In this document: one piece after another, positions 24,718-33,072 of the stretch
Layout of the letters: each line of letters begins with the position of its first letter
Numbering within the stretch: the stretch's first letter is position 1
From: Pseudolactococcus sp041800635
GTDB taxonomy: Bacteria > Bacillota > Bacilli > Lactobacillales > Streptococcaceae
Assembly (NCBI GenBank): GCA_047833645.1
Contig: CP181259.1
Span: forward strand, 1,984,001-2,048,000
Reading direction: 5' to 3'
DNA: 64,000 nucleotides
Position numbers and translations under genes: made by a program
The notes under the pieces: model-generated
What the model was told of the DNA's origin: nothing
The model's database searches: none
What the model saw: the letters and a program-made list of their open reading frames with translations, nothing else

Positions 24718-25632
24718 ATGTCAAAATTATATAAAAAATGGTTCTTTCCATTTGTTTTGCCTGCCTTTGCTATCTTTCTGATTGTTGTTTTAATTCCTTT
24801 CATAATCGGAATTTTCTATTCATTTACAGGATGGCGTGGCTCATTCTTTATGGGACCAAATGGTCGGACGACCAATCCCTTTGAGTCCTTTCTCGGCTTA
24901 AAAAACTATATCGCAGCTTTCAAACAAGAATCGTTTCGCTCAGCATTTCTATTCTCGGTGAAATTTACAGTCCTCGCGGTGATAGCAGTCAATGTGGTTG
25001 CACTGGCGCAAGCACTCTTGGTTAATGCTATCGGAAAAGCCGTTGGTGTCTTTCGAGCAACCTTTTTTCTACCGAACTTATTAGGGGGGCTGTCTTTAGG
25101 GTTCATTTGGCTATTCATCTTCAACAACATTTTCACAAAGGTTTTGTTTGGTAAAGAAGGGGTGATTCCGATTAAGTTCTTGACTTATATGACGGATAAA
25201 GACCCCAACAAACTGATGTTTGCGATCCTCATCATGGCAGTTTGGCAGATGTCGGGTTATATGATGGTCATTTACACGACGGGACTTGCTAATATTTCAG
25301 ACGATTACTATGAAGCAGCATCGATTGACGGTGCCAATGCCTTCCAGAAATTCTTTAAAATTACCATTCCCATGCTTATGCCAAGTTTAACCATCGTCTT
25401 CTTCCTGGTTTTATCAAGATGTTTCATGTTGTTAGACCAAAATATCGCACTGACGAATAACGCACCGCAAGGCTATCGAATGTTAGCCGCACAAGTCTTG
25501 AAAGTGACCAACGATACAAATGGTAACTATGGGATTGCCCAGGCAGAGGCTGTGATATTCTTCCTTGTTGTCGCAACAATTTCAATTACACAAACCGTGA
25601 TTTTGAAAGGTAAAGAGGTGGAGATGCAATGA
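24718..25632 (+). CDS. Sugar ABC transporter permease, MalF type
   Basis: A 304-aa inner-membrane permease with six predicted helices; the first is FPFVLPAFAIFLIVVLIPFIIG. The EAA loop that contacts the ATPase is YYEAASIDGANAFQKFFKITIPML. It pairs with the next permease and the lipoprotein upstream. AAGGAGAG precedes the ATG; the stop overlaps the next start by 4 bp. Confidence 0.9.
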   Translation: MSKLYKKWFFPFVLPAFAIFLIVVLIPFIIGIFYSFTGWRGSFFMGPNGRTTNPFESFLGLKNYIAAFKQESFRSAFLFSVKFTVLAVIAVNVVALAQALLVNAIGKAVGVFRATFFLPNLLGGLSLGFIWLFIFNNIFTKVLFGKEGVIPIKFLTYMTDKDPNKLMFAILIMAVWQMSGYMMVIYTTGLANISDDYYEAASIDGANAFQKFFKITIPMLMPSLTIVFFLVLSRCFMLLDQNIALTNNAPQGYRMLAAQVLKVTNDTNGNYGIAQAEAVIFFLVVATISITQTVILKGKEVEMQ

Positions 25633-26477
25633 ACAATTCCGTACAAACAACTGGACAAAAGCTGGGCAAAGTTGTCATGTTTATCGTCCTATTAATCATG
25701 GGCTTGGTGACGATTTTCCCGATTGCCTTCATGTTTATGAACTCTTTCAAATCACAGGCTGAAATTGTTGATTCACCTTTAGCTTTGCCTAAAGAGATTA
25801 CTTTTAAGTATATCTCCCATGCTATGACTGAAATCAAGCTTGTGCCATCCATTTTATTAACTGTTTTAATTACTGTTTTAGCCGTAGGTTTCATCGTTAT
25901 CTTGTCTTCAAGTGCAGCTTGGATGATGGTACGTGTGAGAAGTAAATTTGCCATGTTCGTGCTCTTACTTTTCACCTCGTCAATGTTGATTCCATTTCAA
26001 GCGGTGATGTATCCTCTCATTTCAATGTTTGAAAATGTGGGCTTGAAAAATGTGCCGGGCTTGATTATTATGTATGGTGGTTTTGGTCTAGCCATGTCAA
26101 CCTTTTTATACCATGGCTTTATGAAGAGTGTACCAGCTTCGTTGGAAGAGGCTGCAATCATAGACGGTGCGAGTGTTTTCCAAGTCTACTTTAAAATCGT
26201 TATGCCACTTGTCAAGCCGACGACGGTAACAGTCATTATCCTTAATGCCATGTGGGTTTGGAATGACTATCTCCTACCATTCTTAGTTTTAGGGGATTCA
26301 GAAAATAAAACCTTAACACTCGCACTTTACTACGCCAAAATGAAGGATGGCCCCTACTCAGTGCCATGGGATTTGATGTTCCCTGCTGTCCTGATTACTG
26401 TAATTCCAGTCATCATTCTCTTCCTATTCTTGCAAAAACAAATTATCAAAGGAATGGCAGATGGTGCTGTGAAGTAA
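25629..26477 (+). CDS. Sugar ABC transporter permease, MalG type
   Basis: A 282-aa permease with six predicted helices and the EAA loop LEEAAIIDGASVFQVYFKIVMPL. It starts in a 4-bp ATGA overlap with the first permease, so the two are translationally coupled. Together they form the channel of a carbohydrate importer lacking its own ATPase gene. Confidence 0.9.
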   Translation: MNNSVQTTGQKLGKVVMFIVLLIMGLVTIFPIAFMFMNSFKSQAEIVDSPLALPKEITFKYISHAMTEIKLVPSILLTVLITVLAVGFIVILSSSAAWMMVRVRSKFAMFVLLLFTSSMLIPFQAVMYPLISMFENVGLKNVPGLIIMYGGFGLAMSTFLYHGFMKSVPASLEEAAIIDGASVFQVYFKIVMPLVKPTTVTVIILNAMWVWNDYLLPFLVLGDSENKTLTLALYYAKMKDGPYSVPWDLMFPAVLITVIPVIILFLFLQKQIIKGMADGAVK

Positions 26478-26501
26478 ACCATTAACAAGACGGAGAAAAA
26501 A

Positions 26502-27368
26502 ATGAGCCATTATATCGAGCTAGTCAAATTTGATAGTCCTGTCAATCTGAAAATTTTTAAAAATGAAAACACCTTAGCTAGTTTTCCGCATTTTCATAAA
26601 GAAGTCGAAATAATCTATGTTAAAAAAGGCTGTGTTAATATCGTCTACCAAAACGAGATGATTGCGCTACAAGAATTCGAGATGATTATTTTTCCAAGTG
26701 GTGCGACACATGCCTTTCTATCTTCACCGAATAGTGAACGCTATGTCTATCAGTTTGATTTAGCGACATTCGATGAAAAATTACTAGGCGTTAGTCAACT
26801 CCACTTAGTGCAATTATTTGATCACGCGCAAGTTTGCAGTAACATTTGGCCAGATGATTTGGCCCAGACTGTGGCTGAATTATTGGATTTGCTTTTTCAA
26901 ACCACGCTAGCACCCACAATTGCGGTTCACTATTTGCAGTTGGGGTATTTGATGCAACTCATGGGGCTCTTTTTAGATCAGCTCCCACAAGAAAAGATCC
27001 AAAAGGTTGCGGGTCATCATGCTGAAGTCAAATATAAAGAAGATCTAGTCTTGCTCAATCGTATTTTTGGTTATATCGAGACACACTATCAAGAAGATAT
27101 CACGCTTGATGCCATTAGTGATTTGGTGGGGTTTAGTCCTTATTATTTCACACGATTTTTCAAGAAACATATCGGTCAAACCTTTATTCAGTTTCTCAGT
27201 GACTATCGTTTGGAGAAGGCTAGATATATCTTGAGCCAAGAACGGTTGCCAATGGTGGAAGTGGCGGAGAAATCTGGTTTCTCAAGTGTTAAAACTTTTC
27301 ATCACGTATTTAAAAAGTCACAGGGGATGTCGCCATTGCAATATCAAAAAAGTCTCACTGGTAAATAA
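26502..27368 (+). CDS. AraC-family transcriptional regulator
   Basis: A 288-aa regulator. The N-terminal cupin-like sensor domain (FPHFHKEVEIIYVKKGCVNIV) has the histidines usual in sugar-responsive members. The C-terminal 100 residues have two helix-turn-helix units (LDAISDLVGFSPYYFTRFFKK and MVEVAEKSGFSSVKTFHHVFKK). GACGGAG precedes the ATG. It follows the permeases by 24 bp and precedes the oxidoreductase genes, so it probably activates the catabolic genes in response to the imported sugar. Confidence 0.88.
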   Translation: MSHYIELVKFDSPVNLKIFKNENTLASFPHFHKEVEIIYVKKGCVNIVYQNEMIALQEFEMIIFPSGATHAFLSSPNSERYVYQFDLATFDEKLLGVSQLHLVQLFDHAQVCSNIWPDDLAQTVAELLDLLFQTTLAPTIAVHYLQLGYLMQLMGLFLDQLPQEKIQKVAGHHAEVKYKEDLVLLNRIFGYIETHYQEDITLDAISDLVGFSPYYFTRFFKKHIGQTFIQFLSDYRLEKARYILSQERLPMVEVAEKSGFSSVKTFHHVFKKSQGMSPLQYQKSLTGK

Positions 27369-27507
27369 AGACAGTTGCCATTTAAGAGAAAAATGAGTGC
27401 AAAATCTGGGAATTTTTGGTTAGGAAATTGGGAAGTATTATTCAAGGATTTTTACTAAAATAAAGTTATCAAATGAAACACAAATACAAACTATTCTGGA
27501 GGTTATC

Positions 27508-28578
27508 ATGGTTTTAAAAGTTGGGGTTATCGGGTGTGGCGGAATTGCAAATGGTAAACATTTACCAGCGCTTGCGCAGGTAGAAGCTGTTGAATTGGTC
27601 GCTTTTTGTGACTTAGAGATTGCGCGTGCAGAAAAAGCGAAACAAACCTATGGGACAGCGGATGCGGCTGTTTTTAAAGATTATCAAGAGTTGTTAAAGC
27701 TTGATTTAGATGCTGTGCACGTCTTAACACCTAATTCATCACACGCACCATTAACGATTGCGGCGCTTGAAGCAGGCTGTCATGTCATGTGTGAGAAACC
27801 CATGGCAAAAACGTCTGAAGAAGCTAAGGCCATGATTGCCGCAGCTGAAAAAACAGGTAAGAAACTGACGATCGGCTATCAAAACCGTTTCAGAACAGAT
27901 TCGGAGTATCTACACACCGTTTGTGAAGCGGGGGATCTCGGTGAAGTCTATACGGCGAAAGCTCATGCTATCCGCCGACGTGCTGTACCGACTTGGGGCG
28001 TTTTCCTCGATGAAGAAGCCCAAGGTGGTGGTCCACTTATTGATATCGGCACCCATGCCTTAGATTTGACGCTATGGATGATGGATAATTACAAGCCCAA
28101 ATATGTCGTCGGCAATGCTTACCATAAATTATCTAGCACGAAAAATGCTGCTAATGCTTGGGGGCCTTGGGATCCTGAGAAATTCACCGTTGAAGATTCA
28201 GCTATTGGCTTTATCGTCATGGAAAATGGTGCAACAATTTACCTCGAATCAAGCTGGGCCATTAATTCCTTAGATGTTAAAGAAGCTAAAACAACTCTCA
28301 TGGGTACCAAAGCGGGAGCAGACATGAATGACGGTCTTACAATAAATGGCGAAGACCATGGTCTTCTTTACGAGAAAAAGGTTGAGCTGGAAACAGGGGG
28401 CGTTGATTTTTATGATGGGACAGGTGATGATCCCGCTTTAAAAGAAGCGGAGAGCTGGTACGCAGCCGTGGTTAATGATACTGAGCCGCTGGTGAAGTCT
28501 GAACAAGCCTTGGTTGTCACGCAAATCCTAGAAGGCATTTACAAGTCTGCCAAAACAGGCGAACCTGTTTATTTATAA
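27508..28578 (+). CDS. Gfo/Idh/MocA-family oxidoreductase, first of two
   Basis: A 356-aa NAD(P)-dependent sugar dehydrogenase. The Rossmann motif is VGVIGCGGIANGKHL at the start; the family EKP motif (HVMCEKPMAKT) is near residue 98; the catalytic Asp/His pair is in GGGPLIDIGTHALDLTLWMM. These enzymes oxidise a hydroxyl of a free sugar, inositol or glycoside to a ketone. It lies in an operon-like run with an IolE-like protein and a second family member. CTGGAGG precedes the start. Confidence 0.9.
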   Translation: MVLKVGVIGCGGIANGKHLPALAQVEAVELVAFCDLEIARAEKAKQTYGTADAAVFKDYQELLKLDLDAVHVLTPNSSHAPLTIAALEAGCHVMCEKPMAKTSEEAKAMIAAAEKTGKKLTIGYQNRFRTDSEYLHTVCEAGDLGEVYTAKAHAIRRRAVPTWGVFLDEEAQGGGPLIDIGTHALDLTLWMMDNYKPKYVVGNAYHKLSSTKNAANAWGPWDPEKFTVEDSAIGFIVMENGATIYLESSWAINSLDVKEAKTTLMGTKAGADMNDGLTINGEDHGLLYEKKVELETGGVDFYDGTGDDPALKEAESWYAAVVNDTEPLVKSEQALVVTQILEGIYKSAKTGEPVYL

Positions 28579-28604
28579 GTATTTAAAAATAGAGGAGTTT
28601 TGAT

Positions 28605-29573
28605 ATGAAATTAGGCGTTTTTACACCATTATTTAACAATTTAACATTTGATGAGATGATTGCTGAAGTCGCTTCTAAAGGCTTGCAGAGCGTTGAAATA
28701 GGTACTGGTGGTAGCCCAGGCAATGCCCATTTGGACATTGATAAACTGTTGGCTTCAAGCGATGCTCGCAGGGAATATTTAGACAAATTATCAGATAAAA
28801 ATCTGGAAATTTCAGCCTTATCTTGTCACAATAACCCGATTTCTCCCCTTACAGATGTTGCCAAAGAAGCAGATGAGTTGCTTCATAAAACGATTAAACT
28901 AGCAAGTTTGATGAATGTGCCGGTAGTAAATGGCTTCTCAGGTGTGGCAGGTGGTAATGCGACTGACACACAAGTTAACTGGCCGGTACTGCCTTGGCCA
29001 ACAGAGTATGATGATTCTTATAACTATCAATGGGAAAAGAAATTGATTCCCTACTGGCAAGGTATTAACACGGATGCGACTGCTGCTGGTGTTAAAATTG
29101 GGATTGAGTTACACGGTGGCTTTTTAGCACACACGCCTTATACCATGCTTCGCCTGCGAGACGCTACTGGGGATGCGATTGGCTGTAATCTCGATCCAAG
29201 TCATTTATGGTGGCAAGGAATTGATCCTGTAGCTGCCATCAAAATTCTTGGTGAGAAAAATGCCATCCACCATTTTCATGCTAAAGATACCTATCTGAAT
29301 CAAGATAACATCAATATGCATGGCTTGACTGATATGCAGCCATATGACAATGTGGCGACGCGAGCATGGACTTTCCGCTCGGTTGGATGTGGGCATGATT
29401 TGAAAGTTTGGTCTGATATCGTGTCAGCTTTGCGGATTTATGGCTATGATTATGTTTTGAGTATTGAGCATGAAGATCCGATCATGTCAATTGATGAAGG
29501 ACTCAATCGGGCCATTACAAACTTGCGTTCTGTGATGATTCATGACCAACCTGCTAATCCATGGTGGTTGTAA
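28605..29573 (+). CDS. Sugar phosphate isomerase/epimerase, IolE-like TIM barrel
   Basis: A 322-aa member of the AP-endonuclease-2-like TIM barrel family. Probable metal ligands are visible in order: the Glu in GIELHGGF, the Asp/His in CNLDPSHLWWQG, the His in HFHAKD and the Glu in LSIEHEDPI. Relatives act as inosose dehydratases, tagatose/xylose epimerases or 3-keto-glycoside eliminases. Placed between two Gfo/Idh genes, it most likely works on a keto-sugar they produce. GAGGAG precedes the ATG. Confidence 0.85.
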   Translation: MKLGVFTPLFNNLTFDEMIAEVASKGLQSVEIGTGGSPGNAHLDIDKLLASSDARREYLDKLSDKNLEISALSCHNNPISPLTDVAKEADELLHKTIKLASLMNVPVVNGFSGVAGGNATDTQVNWPVLPWPTEYDDSYNYQWEKKLIPYWQGINTDATAAGVKIGIELHGGFLAHTPYTMLRLRDATGDAIGCNLDPSHLWWQGIDPVAAIKILGEKNAIHHFHAKDTYLNQDNINMHGLTDMQPYDNVATRAWTFRSVGCGHDLKVWSDIVSALRIYGYDYVLSIEHEDPIMSIDEGLNRAITNLRSVMIHDQPANPWWL

Positions 29574-29597
29574 GTTCAATTGAAAAGGGGGAGTAAA

Positions 29598-30626
29598 ATG
29601 GCAGCTATTAGAATTGTGATCATCGGTTACGGTGGGATGGGGAGCTATCATCAAAAAGAGTTAATACCGCAAGAACTAGTTGATGTGGTTGGTATTTACG
29701 ATATCGCACAGACGGCGCAGGATAAGGCACGTGAAGCTGGCTTAACGGTTTACGACAGTCTTGAGCAGGTTTTAAATGATGAGTCTGTTGAAGCTGTTTT
29801 GGTTGCTACGCCAAATGATGTGCATCAAGACTTGTCAATAGCTGCGCTTCGTGGAGGGAAGCAAGTCATCTGTGAAAAACCTGTCGCGATGAATGTTAGT
29901 GAACTTGACGCCATTCTAGAGGTTGCGGCTGAGACTGGTAATACTTTCATGGTCCATCAAAACCGACGTTGGGATCCTGATTTTCTAGTTATTCGTGACT
30001 TGTATCAAAAGGGACAAATCGGTGACCTTTTCCAAATTGAGTCTCGTGTTCATGGTGCTAACGGAATTCCAGGTGACTGGCGAGAACAGGCGGCGCATGG
30101 TGGAGGGATGTTGCTAGACTGGGGCGTTCATTTGATCGACCAAATCCTATGGTTGGTTGACAGTCCAATTAAAAGCATGGCGGCTGACTTTTCTTATATA
30201 CTTGGTAATGAAGTTGACGATGGTTTCATCCTTTACCTGACATTTGAAAATGGGATACATACTTTGATTGAGGTTGGGACGACTAACTTTAGCCAGCTAC
30301 CACGTTGGTATGTTAAGGGGCTCAATGGTGCTGCTAAAATTGAGGATTGGGATTTATCAGGCGAAATCGTAGTGGCGACTCATCAAGATGATCTTGTAGC
30401 ACCGAAACCGATTAAGGCTGGTGTTGGCTTGACCAAAACGATGGCACCGCCGTCAGAGGAAGCAACCAAAAAAGTGGCAATCAATGAAATTTTGCCAGAG
30501 TTTCCATCATTTTACCAAAACTTTTATGATGTTGTTAAAAATGATGCAGCACCCATCGTCAAAAATGAAGAGGTTCGAAAGGTGCTATATCTGATTGACA
30601 GTGTGTTTGAATTAGTTGGGCATTAA
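29598..30626 (+). CDS. Gfo/Idh/MocA-family oxidoreductase, second
   Basis: A 342-aa dehydrogenase with IVIIGYGGMGSYH (dinucleotide binding), VICEKPVAMN and GGGMLLDWGVHLIDQILWLV (catalytic Asp/His). I start at ATG 29598 because AAAGGGGGAG precedes; a TTG six codons upstream is less likely. It is clearly diverged from the first paralogue, so a different substrate or the reverse reductive step is plausible. It ends the cluster and is followed by a terminator. Confidence 0.88.
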   Translation: MAAIRIVIIGYGGMGSYHQKELIPQELVDVVGIYDIAQTAQDKAREAGLTVYDSLEQVLNDESVEAVLVATPNDVHQDLSIAALRGGKQVICEKPVAMNVSELDAILEVAAETGNTFMVHQNRRWDPDFLVIRDLYQKGQIGDLFQIESRVHGANGIPGDWREQAAHGGGMLLDWGVHLIDQILWLVDSPIKSMAADFSYILGNEVDDGFILYLTFENGIHTLIEVGTTNFSQLPRWYVKGLNGAAKIEDWDLSGEIVVATHQDDLVAPKPIKAGVGLTKTMAPPSEEATKKVAINEILPEFPSFYQNFYDVVKNDAAPIVKNEEVRKVLYLIDSVFELVGH

Positions 30627-30635
30627 ATAAGAAAG

Positions 30636-30660
30636 GATAATCGAAATGGTTATCTTTTTT
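30636..30660 (+). terminator. Terminator of the oxidoreductase cluster
   Basis: GATAATC-gaaat-GGTTATC with one G-U pair, then six T. Confidence 0.75.
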
Positions 30661-30714
30661 GCTGTTTCAATAAAGTGTAAAAAATGATTTTTGAAAAAAA
30701 TGTAAAAAAAATGA

Positions 30715-30729
30715 AGAAAACGCTTGCAA
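30715..30729. promoter_or_regulatory. cre site before treP
   Basis: On the minus strand TTGCAAGCGTTTTCT matches the CcpA consensus WTGNAARCGNWWWCA at all but the last base. It overlaps the -35 of the treP promoter, so catabolite repression is expected. Confidence 0.7.
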
Positions 30730-30751
30730 TAATATTTTTTTATGATATGAT
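30724..30751 (+). promoter_or_regulatory. treP promoter
   Basis: TTGCAA (30724-30729), 16-bp spacer, TATGAT (30746-30751). A cre site covers the -35 and the TreR box lies just past the start point. Confidence 0.6.
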
Positions 30752-30765
30752 TAAGGCATAGGATG

Positions 30766-30781
30766 ACTTGTACGTACAAGT
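30766..30781. promoter_or_regulatory. TreR operator
   Basis: ACTTGTACGTACAAGT is a perfect 16-bp palindrome containing the TTGTA...TACAA form of TreR boxes known from Bacillus. It lies at about +8 to +23 of the predicted treP transcript, a repressing place. treR is encoded 10 kb away. Confidence 0.8.
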
Positions 30782-30905
30782 TATTGAAAAGATGACTCAG
30801 TTGTCTTAATTGCCATTTTTGTTTCACAATCTTAATCTGAGTTGAGCTGCTTTAATCAAAGCTTGTAAATGCATCAACTCAAACTTTTAAAGAAGGAGCC
30901 CTACC

Positions 30906-32939
30906 ATGGGAAAATTTGAAAAACAAGCTCAAGAGTTGTTAGACGCGATTGGCGGCAAGGAGAATATCTCTGCTGTTACGCATTGCGCGACTCGGATGCG
31001 TTTTGTCTTAAATGACGATGCAAAAGCTGACAAAAAAAGAATTGAAAACATCTCGACAACTAAAGGGATGTTTACCAATGCCGGCCAGTTCCAGGTCATT
31101 ATCGGAAATGACGTCGCAACTTTCTACAATGATTTCTCTGCAGTCAGCGGGATTGAAGGTGTGTCGAAAGAAGCAGCTAAATCTGCCGCTAAATCGAATC
31201 AAAATGTAATTCAAAAACTAGTTGGAACGTTATCTGAAATATTCACACCACTTTTACCAGCGATTATCGTCGGAGGTTTGATTCTTGGTTTCCGTAACAT
31301 TCTTGAGGGAGTGCAAATTCAAGCGCTTGGTCAAGTTGTTGAAGATGGGGTTAAGAAAGTCACATCAGAAGGTGTACCAGTTTGGAATACTATTACGCAA
31401 GTGTCTCCATTCTGGAATGGTGTCAACAGTTTCCTCTGGTTACCTGGTGAAGCAATTTTCCACTTCTTACCAGTTGGGATTGCTTGGTCAGTAACACGTA
31501 AAATGGGTACGACTCAAATTTTAGGTATTGTCCTAGGTATTACGCTCGTATCTCCACAGTTGCTTAATGCCTATGCTGTAAATAGTACATCAGCAGCTGA
31601 GATTGCTAAAAATTGGTCATGGGATTTCGGTTTCTTCACCATGGATAAAATTGGCTATCAAGCCCAAGTTATTCCTGCCATGGCTGCAGGTTTCCTGCTC
31701 GCTTACTTGGAAAAATTCTTCCGGAAACATATTCCAGAAGCAGTATCGATGATCTTTGTGCCATTATTTGCTTTGATACCAACGATTATTGCATCTCATG
31801 CCATCATTGGTCCAATCGGTTGGAAGATTGGTCAAGGGATTTCATTTGTCGTGAATACTGGTTTAACCTCATCACTTTCATGGCTCTTCGGTGGTATTTT
31901 CGGGATTCTATATGCACCACTCGTGATTACTGGCCTGCACCATACAACACTTGCGATTGATGCACAACTGATTGCAGACTATGGGTCAACTAACCTTTGG
32001 CCATTAATCGACTTATCCAATATCGCCCAAGGTGCATCTGTTCTTGCAATTTACTTACTTCACAAGAAAAATAAAAAAGAAGCAGAGATTTCAGTTCCAG
32101 CGACTATCTCAGCTTGGTTGGGGGTTACAGAACCAGCCATGTTCGGGATTAACTTGAAATACCTTTATCCATTTATTGCAGCCATGATTGGTTCTGGTGT
32201 GGCAGGTATGGTGTCGACACTTATGGGTGTCCGTGCTAACGCAATTGGTGTCGGTGGCTTACCAGGTATTCTAGCTATTCGTGGTGAAGATATGTTGAAA
32301 TTTATCTTACCGATGGTGATTGCGATTATTGTGCCAATTGTTTTAACTTTCTTCTTCCGTCAAGCTGGCATTTTTAATAAAAATGATTTAGTTGGTGCGG
32401 GCGATGTAAACTATACGAGCGACTCAGCAACTCTAGAAGGTGCCCAAAATATTGCCAAAACTGAAATCTCTAAAGGTACTTTGGTCAATGTGACTAGCCC
32501 TTTAGCAGGTGAAGTTCGTGAGTTAGCAACAGCAACCGATCCTGTTTTTAGTCAAGGTTTGATGGGGCAAGGTGTAGTTATTGAGCCAAGTGAAGGTTTA
32601 TTGACAGCACCGTTTGATGGTGTCGTCTCAGCCTTTTTCCCAACCAAACATGCAATTGGTCTGATCTCTGATGCTGGTACGGAGATTCTGATTCACATCG
32701 GAATGGATACAGTGAAGCTAGACGGTAAGGGATTTGAAGCATTTGTCCAGCAAGGTGATCAAGTGAAACAAGGACAAAAGTTACTCACATTTGATATTGA
32801 CTTGATTAAAGGTCAAGGATTGATTGTTGAAACACCAGTTATCGTAACTAATCAAGATATTTTTCAACCGGATGTAGTGGGTCAACTCCCGCGCCATATC
32901 AAATCAGGGGAACAATTACTGACAGCAACAAAAATTTAA
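30906..32939 (+). CDS. treP: Trehalose PTS transporter EIIBCA
   Basis: A 677-aa membrane permease that imports trehalose as trehalose-6-phosphate. Order: EIIB with Cys27 in AVTHCATRMRFVL; EIIC with about ten helices from residue about 105 (GFRNILEGV..., GLHHTTLAIDAQLI, SAWLGVTEPAMFGINL); and a full glucose-type EIIA from residue about 530 (PLAGEVRELATATDPVFSQG, EILIHIGMDTVKLDGKGF with the phosphohistidine, VETPVIVTNQDIF). Many homologues lack the EIIA part. GAAGGAG precedes the ATG. It is paired with treA and carries TreR and cre sites. Confidence 0.93.
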   Translation: MGKFEKQAQELLDAIGGKENISAVTHCATRMRFVLNDDAKADKKRIENISTTKGMFTNAGQFQVIIGNDVATFYNDFSAVSGIEGVSKEAAKSAAKSNQNVIQKLVGTLSEIFTPLLPAIIVGGLILGFRNILEGVQIQALGQVVEDGVKKVTSEGVPVWNTITQVSPFWNGVNSFLWLPGEAIFHFLPVGIAWSVTRKMGTTQILGIVLGITLVSPQLLNAYAVNSTSAAEIAKNWSWDFGFFTMDKIGYQAQVIPAMAAGFLLAYLEKFFRKHIPEAVSMIFVPLFALIPTIIASHAIIGPIGWKIGQGISFVVNTGLTSSLSWLFGGIFGILYAPLVITGLHHTTLAIDAQLIADYGSTNLWPLIDLSNIAQGASVLAIYLLHKKNKKEAEISVPATISAWLGVTEPAMFGINLKYLYPFIAAMIGSGVAGMVSTLMGVRANAIGVGGLPGILAIRGEDMLKFILPMVIAIIVPIVLTFFFRQAGIFNKNDLVGAGDVNYTSDSATLEGAQNIAKTEISKGTLVNVTSPLAGEVRELATATDPVFSQGLMGQGVVIEPSEGLLTAPFDGVVSAFFPTKHAIGLISDAGTEILIHIGMDTVKLDGKGFEAFVQQGDQVKQGQKLLTFDIDLIKGQGLIVETPVIVTNQDIFQPDVVGQLPRHIKSGEQLLTATKI

Positions 32940-32946
32940 CCGCATA

Positions 32947-32981
32947 CCAAAGGGCTAACCGAAAGGATAACGCCCTTTTGG
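32947..32981 (+). other. Hairpin between treP and treA
   Basis: CCAAAGGGC pairs with GCCC-TTTTGG (one extra T) around 16 nt. There is no long U-run after it, so it may be a leaky terminator or a processing/stability stem that sets treP and treA levels. Confidence 0.5.
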
Positions 32982-33072
32982 CATTTCATGAACGCATAGA
33001 CTATTTGTAGCAGATGGGGAAGTCGCTAAGTCGTTTGTTGTTGATATGAACTGCCTTAGAAATAGAAAGCTT

